From G963720515 sp963720515 (GTDB lineage: Bacteria; Actinomycetota; Thermoleophilia; Gaiellales; Gaiellaceae), in NCBI GenBank assembly GCA_963720515.1, contig OY970397.1, positions 1,798,001 to 1,862,000 on the forward strand: 64,000 nucleotides of DNA, in the 5' to 3' direction. The notes beneath the pieces are model-generated. The model was not told where the DNA came from. It saw nothing but the letters and a program-made list of their open reading frames with translations, and searched no databases. Below are positions 20,251-27,786 of this stretch, one piece after another (positions within the stretch are counted from its first letter, which is position 1; each line of letters begins with the position of its first letter). The translations under genes were made by a program, and so were the position numbers.

Positions 20251-20270
20251 TTGTGGCTGAGTCGCCACAA
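20251..20270. promoter_or_regulatory. Operator-like palindrome at the cytochrome oxidase promoter
   Basis: Perfect inverted repeat TTGTGGC-N6-GCCACAA, ending 7 bases before the coxB -10 box, so it overlaps the -35 region where a repressor or activator would bind. The half-sites resemble Rex (TTGTGA) and CRP-type (TGTGA) sites, but the spacing is two bases longer. Confidence 0.5.
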
Positions 20271-20277
20271 GGCCCCG

Positions 20278-20283
20278 TAGAAT
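20278..20283 (+). promoter_or_regulatory. coxB -10 box (leaderless)
   Basis: TAGAAT ending 9 bases before the coxB ATG; there is no ribosome-binding site in between. Confidence 0.5.
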
Positions 20284-20292
20284 CGCGCGCGG

Positions 20293-21312
20293 ATGCCCGG
20301 AAGCCGTCTCGTCCCGGTCCTGCTCGGCCTGTTCGGCGCCCTCGTTCTCGCAGCGCCGCTCGTGCTCGGGCTGGGCGCGATCCCCGGGGTGGCGCCGCCC
20401 GACTCGATCACCAAGTCCGGCGACACGATCAACTTCGTCTACTGGGTCGTCTTCGTCATGGCCGCGATCGTGTTCCTCATGATCGAGCTGGCCCTGCTCT
20501 GGTTCATCTTCAGGTTCCAGCACTCGCGGGCCGGCCACGAGCACGACCTCGAGGGCCCGCAGATCCACGGGAACACGAGGATCGAGATCATCTGGACGGC
20601 GATCCCGGCCGTGCTCCTCCTCGGCCTCGCGATCTTCACGTTCAGCCAGGTGCCCGACGTCCAGGCCAACCCGTCCGCGGGCGAGGAGGTCGTGAAAGTC
20701 GACGTGACGGCGCACCAGTTCTACTGGGAGTACCGCTACGAGAACGGCGCGCTCTCCTTCGACGACCTGTACATCCCGGTCGGCAAGGCCGTGCAGCTCG
20801 TGATCCGCTCGGAAGACGTGGACCACAGCTGGTGGGCGCCCGAGGTCACGGGCAAGCGCGACGCGATCCCGGGCAAGACGAACACGCTGAACTTCACGGC
20901 ACGTGAGACCGGCGACTTCGACTCGGGCGTCTGCGGCGAGTTCTGCGGGATCCAGCACGCCCACATGACGTTCCAGGTGCACGTCCTCTCCGAGGCCGAC
21001 TACGCCGCGTGGCTCGGGGACAACGCCCCCGGCGCGGACGCGGAGGCGGTCGGCCAGGATGAGTGGACGGCGTCGTGCGCCAAGTGCCACGGCCTCGACG
21101 GCCAGGGCGGAATCGGGCCGGCGATCGCGGGCAACGCGACGCTCAGCGACCCGAAGGCGCTGAAGCAGCTGCTCTACAACGGCCAGGACACGCCCGGGCT
21201 CGACAACTACATGCCGCCGACCGGCAAGGGCTGGACGGACGAGCAGATCGCGGCGCTGATCGCATACGTGAAGTCGAACCCGACGCTCGCAGGAGCCTCC
21301 GGTGGAGGCTAG
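20293..21312 (+). CDS. coxB: Cytochrome c oxidase subunit II fused to cytochrome c
   Basis: 339 residues. A signal/TM segment and a second helix (about 48-75) anchor a cupredoxin domain whose CuA ligands are all visible: H178, then C214, E216, C218, H222 and M225 in CGEFCGIQHAHM. A C-terminal cytochrome c domain follows with the heme site C262-A-K-C265-H266 and a Met in the NYMPP loop. This caa3-type layout accepts electrons and passes them to subunit I. The stop overlaps the coxA start by 11 bases. Confidence 0.95.
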   Translation: MPGSRLVPVLLGLFGALVLAAPLVLGLGAIPGVAPPDSITKSGDTINFVYWVVFVMAAIVFLMIELALLWFIFRFQHSRAGHEHDLEGPQIHGNTRIEIIWTAIPAVLLLGLAIFTFSQVPDVQANPSAGEEVVKVDVTAHQFYWEYRYENGALSFDDLYIPVGKAVQLVIRSEDVDHSWWAPEVTGKRDAIPGKTNTLNFTARETGDFDSGVCGEFCGIQHAHMTFQVHVLSEADYAAWLGDNAPGADAEAVGQDEWTASCAKCHGLDGQGGIGPAIAGNATLSDPKALKQLLYNGQDTPGLDNYMPPTGKGWTDEQIAALIAYVKSNPTLAGASGGG

Positions 21313-22945
21313 CGCCGCGCCGCCGATCACGCCCGACTGGCGCCAGGGCCCCGTCATCTCGTGGCTCACGACCGTGGACCACAAGCGGATCGGGATCCTC
21401 TACATCGTCACCGCCTACCTGTTCTTCCTGATCGGCGGCGTCATGGCGCTCGTGATCCGCCTGCAGCTCATGCAGGCGAACGAGACGATCGTCGGGCCGG
21501 ACACCTACAACGGCCTCTTCACGCTGCACGGGACGACGATGATCTTCCTGTTCATCGTCCCCGTGCTCGCGGGCTTCGGGAACTACCTCGTACCGCTCAT
21601 GATCGGCGCGAAGGACATGGCGTTCCCGCGCCTGAACGCGATGTCCTACTGGTTCTACGTCGCGGGCGGGCTCGTGCTCATGTCGAGCTTCTTCGTGAAG
21701 GGCGGCCCGGCACAGGCCGGCTGGTACGCCTACCCGCCGCTCTCGGGCCCGGGCACGAGCGGCATGCCGTTCGTCGGCCAGGACCTCTGGATCCTCGGAA
21801 TCCACCTGACGACGATCTCGTCGCTCGCGGGCGCGGTGAACTTCATCGTGACGATCCACAACATGCGCGCCCCGGGGATGACCTGGATGCGCATCCCGCT
21901 CTTCGTCTGGACGATCGAGACGTACGCGGTGCTCCTCATCCTGGCGCTCCCGTCCGTCACGGCGGCCGTGACGCTCCTCCTCCTCGACCGGCGCACCGGC
22001 ACAGGCTTCTTCCTGCCGGACGAGGGGGGCAGCGCGCTCCTCTATCAACACCTGTTCTGGTTCTTCGGCCACCCAGAGGTCTACGTGATGATCCTGCCCG
22101 CGTTCGGGATGGTCTCCGAGATCATCCCGGTCTTCTCGCGAAAACCGATCTTCGGCTACCGCGCCGTCGCGTTCTCGTCGATCGGGATCGCGTTCGCCGG
22201 GATGCTCGTCTGGGCGCACCACATGTTCACGGTCGGCCTGCCCGTGTGGCTGAACGGCTTCTTCGCGCTGACCTCGTTCGCGGTCGCGATCCCGACCTCG
22301 GTGAAGATCTTCAACTGGCTCGCGACGATCTGGCGCGGCTATCTGAGCTTCAAGGCGCCGCTTCTCTTCTGCCTCGGCCTGATCGGGCTCTTCACGATCG
22401 GCGGCCTGTCGGGGATCTTCGTCGCGGCGTTCCCCGTCGACTACCAGGCGCACGACTCCTACTACGTCGTCGCCCACATGCACTACGTCCTCTTTGGCGG
22501 CACCGCGTTCGGCCTCTTCGCCGGGACGTACTACTGGTTCCCGAAGATCACCGGGCGGATGTACAACGAGCGCCTGGCCAAATGGCACTTCTGGCTCATC
22601 TTCATCGGCTTCAACGTGACGTTCTTCGTACAGCACCTGGCCGGGCTCATGGGGATGCCGCGGCGCATCTACACGTACGACCGGCACGGCGCGGTGGAGG
22701 ACTACAACCTGATCTCGACGATCGGATCGTGGATCATGGCGGTTGCGATTCTCATCTTCCTCTACAACATGTGGACGAGCTGGCGGCGCGGGCCTCGCGT
22801 GGGCAACGACCCGTGGACCGCGGACACGCTCGAGTGGTACGCCGAGTCGCCGCCGCCGCCCGAGAACTTCGACCGGAAGCTGCCGCCGATCACGAGCGCC
22901 CGGCCGCTCCGCGACCTGCGCATGCGGCTGGCGAGGCAGCGATGA
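21302..22945 (+). CDS. coxA: Cytochrome c oxidase subunit I
   Basis: 547 residues from GTG 21302, with twelve or so membrane helices. The heme-copper signature FWFFGHPEVYVMILPAFG contains the His-Tyr pair next to CuB; WAHHMFTVGLP gives the two further CuB histidines, and AHMHYVLFGG carries heme ligands. This is the proton-pumping catalytic subunit of an A-type oxidase. It overlaps coxB upstream and ctaB downstream (ATGA). No subunit III gene is next to it, so that must lie elsewhere or be absent. Confidence 0.95.
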   Translation: MEASAAPPITPDWRQGPVISWLTTVDHKRIGILYIVTAYLFFLIGGVMALVIRLQLMQANETIVGPDTYNGLFTLHGTTMIFLFIVPVLAGFGNYLVPLMIGAKDMAFPRLNAMSYWFYVAGGLVLMSSFFVKGGPAQAGWYAYPPLSGPGTSGMPFVGQDLWILGIHLTTISSLAGAVNFIVTIHNMRAPGMTWMRIPLFVWTIETYAVLLILALPSVTAAVTLLLLDRRTGTGFFLPDEGGSALLYQHLFWFFGHPEVYVMILPAFGMVSEIIPVFSRKPIFGYRAVAFSSIGIAFAGMLVWAHHMFTVGLPVWLNGFFALTSFAVAIPTSVKIFNWLATIWRGYLSFKAPLLFCLGLIGLFTIGGLSGIFVAAFPVDYQAHDSYYVVAHMHYVLFGGTAFGLFAGTYYWFPKITGRMYNERLAKWHFWLIFIGFNVTFFVQHLAGLMGMPRRIYTYDRHGAVEDYNLISTIGSWIMAVAILIFLYNMWTSWRRGPRVGNDPWTADTLEWYAESPPPPENFDRKLPPITSARPLRDLRMRLARQR

Positions 22946-24165
22946 GCGGCATGCGCCCCGGCTCGTGGCTCCGCCTGACCGCCGTCGCGTCGGCGTTCTC
23001 CGTGGGCGTCGTGGTCGTGACCGGCGAGTGGGCCCGCTCGCACGAGGCCAGCGTGCTCACCGCGCTCGCCCTTCTCGTCGGCGTGCTCCTCGCGGCCTGG
23101 TTCGGGCATCGCGACGATCGCGGCCTCGTCGGCGCCGCGGCGCTCGCGCTCGGGCTCTTCGTCGTGCAGATCGCGGTCGGCGGGCTGCTCGCGCTGACGG
23201 ACGCCGGGTGGGTGTCCGGCCTGCACGTCGCGCTCGGCGCACTGACCCTGGCCGCGGCGGTGGTCACGGCGGCGCTCGCGTTCCGCGGCGGGGTCGAGCT
23301 CGGCCGGCTGCCGTGGCACGACTACATGACGCTCACGAAGCCGCGGATCATGTCGCTCCTCTTGCTCACGGGCTGGGGCGGCCTCGTGCTCGGCTACGAG
23401 AGCTGGCCTCCGCTCGGGCTCACGCTCGCGACGCTCGGCGGCCTCGCGCTCGCGTGCGGCGGCGCCTCGGCCCTCAACCACGTCCTCGACCGCGACATCG
23501 ACAGGCTCATGGGCTCGCGGACGGAGAAGCGCCCGGTCGCGTCCGGCCGCGTGGCGCCGGCGCGGGCGCTCGAGTTCGGGCTCGCGCTCCTCTCGCTCTC
23601 GTTCGTCGTGCTCGCGAGCTTCGTGAACGTGCTCGCCGCGGCGCTCGCGATCGTCGGCGGCGCGTTCTACGTCCTCGTGTACACGCGCTGGCTGAAGCGC
23701 TCGACGCCGCAGAACATCGTGATCGGCGGCGCCGCGGGCGCGGTCCCGCCCGTGGTCGGGTGGGCCGCCGCAACCGGGAACCTGACCCTGCCCGCGCTCT
23801 TCCTCTTCCTCATCGTGTTCTTCTGGACGCCGCCGCACTTCTGGGCGCTCGCGCTCCTCATCCGCCGGAACTACGAGGCGGCCGGCGTGCCGATGCTGCC
23901 CGTCGTGCGCGGCGAGCGCGAGACGGCCCGCGCGATCGTCCGCTACACGGTCGTCCTCGTCGCGATCTCGCTGCTCCCGGTGCTCGCGAGCACGGTCGGG
24001 CTCGTCTACCTCGGCTCGGCGGTCGTACTCGGCGCCGTGTTCCTCGGGCTCGCGATCGCGCTCGCGCGGGCGACTACGCCGGCGCGCGCCCGTCACCTGT
24101 TCTCGTACTCGCTCCTCTACCTCGCGCTGCTCTTCGTCGCCCTCGCCCTCGACCCGATCATCTGA
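22942..24165 (+). CDS. ctaB: Heme O synthase with an added N-terminal membrane region
   Basis: 407 residues, about 100 longer than a plain heme O synthase. The UbiA-type prenyltransferase domain starts near residue 126 (DYMTLTKPRIMSLLLLTGWG), with NHVLDRDIDRLMGSRTEKRP and YTRWLKRSTPQNIVIGG as the farnesyl-PP/Mg2+ loops; it converts heme B to heme O. The first 120 residues form four helices, and VVQIAVGGLLALTDAGWVSG followed by a LHVALGALTLAAA helix resembles half of the heme A synthase CtaA. The two activities act one after the other in the same pathway. It overlaps coxA by 4 bases. Confidence 0.9.
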   Translation: MSGMRPGSWLRLTAVASAFSVGVVVVTGEWARSHEASVLTALALLVGVLLAAWFGHRDDRGLVGAAALALGLFVVQIAVGGLLALTDAGWVSGLHVALGALTLAAAVVTAALAFRGGVELGRLPWHDYMTLTKPRIMSLLLLTGWGGLVLGYESWPPLGLTLATLGGLALACGGASALNHVLDRDIDRLMGSRTEKRPVASGRVAPARALEFGLALLSLSFVVLASFVNVLAAALAIVGGAFYVLVYTRWLKRSTPQNIVIGGAAGAVPPVVGWAAATGNLTLPALFLFLIVFFWTPPHFWALALLIRRNYEAAGVPMLPVVRGERETARAIVRYTVVLVAISLLPVLASTVGLVYLGSAVVLGAVFLGLAIALARATTPARARHLFSYSLLYLALLFVALALDPII

Positions 24166-24281
24166 TGGATCCGGAACTCGCACGCAAGAACAACCGCCTC
24201 GGCCTCGCGCTCTTCGCGCTCATCCTCCTGCTCATCGCGGGCTCGATGGTGATCGCGATCGTCTACGACTCGCTGTCGTAG
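24165..24281 (+). CDS. 38-residue single-helix membrane protein
   Basis: A short gene that automated callers may miss: ATG at 24165 overlaps the ctaB stop (TGATG) and the TAG is at 24279-24281. The product has a charged N-terminus (MDPELARKNNR) and one 22-residue helix (LGLALFALILLLIAGSMVIAIV). The layout resembles small accessory subunits of heme-copper oxidases, and its place in the operon suggests the same, but that is inference. Confidence 0.7.
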   Translation: MDPELARKNNRLGLALFALILLLIAGSMVIAIVYDSLS

Positions 24282-24282
24282 C

Positions 24283-25446
24283 GTGAGAACCGCGGAGGCG
24301 CTCGAGGCGATCCGGGCTCGGAACGCCGAGCTGAACGCGTTCATCACGGTGCACGAGGAGGCCGCGGCCGAGCCCGGGATTCCGCTCGCCGTGAAGGACC
24401 TGGTGGACACGGCGGGCATGCGGACGACGTACGGCTCCGCGATCTTCTCCGACCACGTGCCCGAGCGGTCGGCGTCGTCGGTGGCGGCGCTCGAAGCGGC
24501 CGGCCACGCGATCGTCGGGAAGACGAACCTGCACGAGTTCGCCTACGGGATCACGTCCGAGAACGAGCACTTCGGCGACGTCCGGAACCCGCTCGACCCG
24601 GCGCGGATCCCGGGCGGCTCGAGCGGCGGGAACGCGGCCGCCCTCGCCGCCGGCATGTGCGATGTCGCGCTCGGGACGGACAGCGGGGGCTCCATCCGGA
24701 TCCCGGCCGCGTGCTGCGGCATCGTCGGGTTCAAGCCCACGCACGGCCTCGTTCCCGCGGACGGCGTCTATCCGCTCGCGCCGAGCTTCGACCACGTCGG
24801 CCCGATGGCGCGGACGGTCTCCGGCTGCATCGAGGCCATGGCCGCCCTCGCGCCCGAGGTCGAGCCGCAGGAGGTTCCCCGCACGAGCCTGCGGGTCGGG
24901 GTCGCCTGGACGACGCTGGCCGAGCCGCTTGTCCGCACGCGCGTCGAGGAGGCGGCGGCGAAGTTCCCCGACGCGCGCCCGTTCGTCTTCCCGCTCCCCG
25001 AGCACGTCTCCCCGGCGTTCATGCGCGAGGTGGCGGACGTGCACCGCGAGCTCTACGCGGAGCATGCGGACCGGTACGGCGCCAATGTCCGGGAGAAGAT
25101 CGAGCGCTGCCTCGCCGTGACCGACGAGGAGTACGAGACCGCCGCCGCCGCGCGCCGCTCGTACCGCCAGGAGGCGATCGAGGCCGCGCGGCCGTTCGAC
25201 CTGATCCTCGCGCCCACGCTCCCCTTCGTCGCGCCGCTCGCCGGGCCGCCCGAGATCGACCTCCGCTGGTCCGTCATCCGCCTCACGTTCCCGTTCAACG
25301 CACTCGGCTGGCCGGTGCTCGCCATCCCGTGCGGCCCGGCCGAGGACGGCCTTCCGGCCTCGATCTCGCTGATCGGCCGGCCGGGCGACGACGGCCTCGT
25401 CCTGGCCGCCGGCCTCGCGCTGGAGCGGGTTCTCTCCCCCGTTTAG
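24283..25446 (+). CDS. Amidase-signature family hydrolase
   Basis: 387 residues from GTG 24283, one base after the previous stop. The Ser-cisSer-Lys triad is visible: Lys in IPLAVKDLVDTAG, the cis-Ser in PGGSSGGNAAALAAG and the nucleophile Ser in GTDSGGSIRIPA. The family hydrolyses amides and includes GatA; the length is short for GatA and no gatB or gatC is near, so a general amidase is more likely. It is the last gene of the cox operon by spacing, with no evident functional link. Confidence 0.9.
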   Translation: MRTAEALEAIRARNAELNAFITVHEEAAAEPGIPLAVKDLVDTAGMRTTYGSAIFSDHVPERSASSVAALEAAGHAIVGKTNLHEFAYGITSENEHFGDVRNPLDPARIPGGSSGGNAAALAAGMCDVALGTDSGGSIRIPAACCGIVGFKPTHGLVPADGVYPLAPSFDHVGPMARTVSGCIEAMAALAPEVEPQEVPRTSLRVGVAWTTLAEPLVRTRVEEAAAKFPDARPFVFPLPEHVSPAFMREVADVHRELYAEHADRYGANVREKIERCLAVTDEEYETAAAARRSYRQEAIEAARPFDLILAPTLPFVAPLAGPPEIDLRWSVIRLTFPFNALGWPVLAIPCGPAEDGLPASISLIGRPGDDGLVLAAGLALERVLSPV

Positions 25447-25488
25447 GGGAGCGCACGGCCGTGAGGGCTGCCGACACATCCAGAAGCG

Positions 25489-27225
25489 ATGCGCCTGCGG
25501 ATTCTCGTGTGCCTGCTCTTCGGACTCGTGTTCGCGCCTGCCGCCAACGCGGCGAGCGCGCCGGGCGACCTGCACGCGTTCCTGCTTCGGGCCAACGAGC
25601 CCGCGGCCGCGATCCCGACCTTCTCGCGCACGCCATCCTTCTCGTGGAACCCGGTCAAGGGCGCGGGACGCTACGAGTTCCAGCTCTCGACCAGCCGGAA
25701 CTTCACGGAGAACGCGATCGTCTGGGAGAGCGACTCGCTCTTCTCGCCGGTCACGGACGTCCCGCTCACACTCCCGTGGATCACCGGCAACCCGTACTCG
25801 CTCTTCGCGCGCGTCCGCGCCCACGTCCAGGGCGATGCGACCCCGTGGAGCACGCGCTACGGCTTCCGGATGAAGTCGCCGGCGGCGGCACTCTCGCTCT
25901 CGAGCGGCGCGAACCCGAGGCCCGGAACGATCCGCTGGACGCCCGTCGACGGCGCAACCGGCTACGAGGTCGCGTTCCTCTACGACCTCGCGAACGGCAA
26001 GTCCAAGAAGATCAAGACGGCCACGACCGCCGCAGACCTGCGCGAGTACTACACCTTCACGAACGACCTCGCAGCCTGGGGCGGCCAGGACATCCCGTGG
26101 CGCGTACGGGCGATGCGCAGGCTCGTCGGCAAGGCGCAGAACCATCTCCCCGCCGTGTCGTACGGACCGTGGAGTCCGACCTTCACGACCCACGAGCCCC
26201 CGACGATCTCCTCCACGCCGATCGACCTCAGCGGCTCCATCTCGCGCAGCCGCTCGACCGACGTCGAGAACACGATCGGGAGCCCAGGGACCGACCCCCA
26301 CGAGCTCAATCCCGGGTACTGGTGGACCGGCCGCTACGCGCTCGACGGCGCCGGCGACTGCCCGCCGAGCGTCCAGGCCGCAGCCCCGGGCGTCACCTGC
26401 CCGCTCTACCACGTCTACGTCTTCACGGACGAGGACTGCGTGAACCGCGTCCACGTCTCCGACCTCGTCGGCAGCCCGGCCTACGTCCCCCGGACGAGCG
26501 GTGTGCTCGCGCTTCCCGGCGGCCCGACCGGGCTCGCTGCCGCGGGGAGCGTCTTCCTCGGCGACAGCGACAAGGAGGGCGACGTCTACGACGCGGGCCA
26601 CGAGCGCGTCTACGCGGCCGGGACACAGGACGGCGTACCGAGCGACCCTGACGACGACAACCTGCCTCAGAACGCGACGGCCGACCGCAAGACCGGCATC
26701 TGGGACAACGACTGGCCCGAGAGCCGCTACTACTGGACGGTCGTCCCGGCAGTTCCGGTGGTCACGCCGGACAACAAGGTCGAGTACCACGACGTCGAGT
26801 TCGCCGAGGACGCCTGCCAGGCGGGCCGCGTCATCTCGTTCGGCAAGACCAGCGCCCCGGTGATCGAGAAGGCGAGCGGCGTCCCGTACCTCTCCGGCAT
26901 GACCGGCGCCGGCGAGATCCGCGGCGCCACGACCGACAAGCCGTCGTTCTTCGGGCGCGTCATCGTCGCCTGGAAGCCGGCGCCGGGTGCCACGCGCTAC
27001 CAGGTGCAGTGGAGCAAGAAGGCGAACCCGTTCAAGGCCCTCGGCACGCTGACGACCCGCGCGACAGCGGACATCATGTCCCTGCAGCCGGGCGTCTGGT
27101 ACTACCGCGTGCGCGGCGTGGACGGCACGCTGCCGACCTCGCAGCGCGGCATGACCTGGAGCGACCCGCAGTACCTGAAGATCGTGCCGCGGACCTTCAG
27201 CGTCGTCCGTCACCGGACGCGCTGA
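25489..27225 (+). CDS. Secreted beta-sandwich repeat protein of unknown function
   Basis: 578 residues with a clear signal peptide (RILVCLLFGLVFAPAANA). Three or more fibronectin-III-like units recur around a W-x-P-V-x-G-A-x-x-Y-E/Q-V/F-Q core (SWNPVKGAGRYEFQLS, RWTPVDGATGYEVAFL, AWKPAPGATRYQVQWS). The middle has four cysteines (GDCPP, VTCPL, EDCVN, DACQA) and a long Asp-rich loop (DPDDDN) that could bind calcium. It probably acts at the cell surface. Its last 29 bases overlap the convergent pgl gene. Confidence 0.8.
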   Translation: MRLRILVCLLFGLVFAPAANAASAPGDLHAFLLRANEPAAAIPTFSRTPSFSWNPVKGAGRYEFQLSTSRNFTENAIVWESDSLFSPVTDVPLTLPWITGNPYSLFARVRAHVQGDATPWSTRYGFRMKSPAAALSLSSGANPRPGTIRWTPVDGATGYEVAFLYDLANGKSKKIKTATTAADLREYYTFTNDLAAWGGQDIPWRVRAMRRLVGKAQNHLPAVSYGPWSPTFTTHEPPTISSTPIDLSGSISRSRSTDVENTIGSPGTDPHELNPGYWWTGRYALDGAGDCPPSVQAAAPGVTCPLYHVYVFTDEDCVNRVHVSDLVGSPAYVPRTSGVLALPGGPTGLAAAGSVFLGDSDKEGDVYDAGHERVYAAGTQDGVPSDPDDDNLPQNATADRKTGIWDNDWPESRYYWTVVPAVPVVTPDNKVEYHDVEFAEDACQAGRVISFGKTSAPVIEKASGVPYLSGMTGAGEIRGATTDKPSFFGRVIVAWKPAPGATRYQVQWSKKANPFKALGTLTTRATADIMSLQPGVWYYRVRGVDGTLPTSQRGMTWSDPQYLKIVPRTFSVVRHRTR

Positions 27226-27751
27226 GGATCACCGTCTCCTCCGCGTTCACGCGCGACGCGGGCAGCGACTCGTCCCCGGCCAACACCCGCTCCACGATCT
27301 CCCGCTTGTCCGGGCCCGCGAGGAACACGGCCGTCCGAGCGGCGTCGATCGTCGGATACGTGAACGTAAGCCGCGGGTGGTACGGCGGCATGCCCGGCCG
27401 CTCGACGTAGGCGATCGGGTCGGTCGACTCGAGCGCGGAATCCCCCGGGAAGAGCGACGCCGTGTGTCCGTCCGGACCGATCCCGAGGAGGACGAGGTCG
27501 AAGCGCTCCGGGAGCTCGACGTCCACGGAGCGCAGGGGATGGATCTGCTCCCACGGGATCGGCACGTGGTAGAGGAGCGCCTCGCGCGCCATGCGCTCGT
27601 TCGAGTCCGGGTGCTCGGGCGGAACGAGCCGCTCGTCGCTCCACCAGACATTCCAGCTCGACCAGTCGAGCTGGAATGCTCTAAGCCGTTCGTACACTCC
27701 CCGCGGCGTCGAACCGCCCGCGAGGGCAATAGTGAACTTGCCCCCTCGCAT
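27197..27751 (-). CDS. pgl: 6-phosphogluconolactonase (N-terminus uncertain)
   Basis: 184 residues if started at ATG 27751. Family motifs are present: IALAGGSTPRGVYE, WWSDERLVPPEHPDSN, LLGIGPDGHTASLFPG. The enzyme hydrolyses 6-phosphogluconolactone in the oxidative pentose-phosphate pathway, matching its neighbours opcA, zwf and gnd. Homologues have an extra N-terminal helix; here matching residues (SELAAAWIAE) lie upstream in frame, but no ATG, GTG or TTG precedes them before the opcA coding region. The chosen ATG has a GGAG site but both sit in a strong hairpin. The first 140 bases use codons rare elsewhere in the window (CTA, ATT, ACT, AGA). Confidence 0.8.
   Translation of the reverse strand: MRGGKFTIALAGGSTPRGVYERLRAFQLDWSSWNVWWSDERLVPPEHPDSNERMAREALLYHVPIPWEQIHPLRSVDVELPERFDLVLLGIGPDGHTASLFPGDSALESTDPIAYVERPGMPPYHPRLTFTYPTIDAARTAVFLAGPDKREIVERVLAGDESLPASRVNAEETVILSASGDGRR
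27650..27677. repeat. Perfect 13-bp palindrome inside pgl
   Basis: ATTCCAGCTCGAC at 27650-27662 and its exact reverse complement at 27665-27677, separated by two bases. It lies within the coding sequence for QLDWSSWN. Confidence 0.7.
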
Positions 27752-27784
27752 GGATCGCTCCGCGATCCATGCGGCGGCAAGTTC
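27734..27784 (-). promoter_or_regulatory. Hairpin covering the pgl start, just past the opcA stop
   Basis: Two nested perfect stems: 27734-27742 with 27776-27784 (9 bp) and 27748-27758 with 27762-27772 (11 bp, 3-nt loop). The pgl ATG (27749-27751) lies in the inner stem and the opcA stop codon (27787-27789) is 2 bases outside. This is the geometry expected for translational coupling. Confidence 0.6.
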
Positions 27785-27786
27785 GC

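Larger units (their letters stand above)
19927..20292. other. 366-base non-coding stretch upstream of coxB
   Basis: I see no gene here. It contains several short hairpins: a GGAGG-ctct-CCTCC hairpin near 20018-20031, GGGATT-tgc-AATCCC near 20052-20066, and CCCGTAC-cggga-GTACGGG at 20150-20168. The last 45 bases hold the coxB promoter and a palindrome (separate entry). Local GC is a little lower than in the coding regions. Confidence 0.5.

Noticed and set aside
20251..20270. Calling the coxB palindrome a Rex site outright.
   Set aside because: The distance between TTGTG and CACAA is 10 instead of the 8 seen in known Rex operators, so the regulator is left open.
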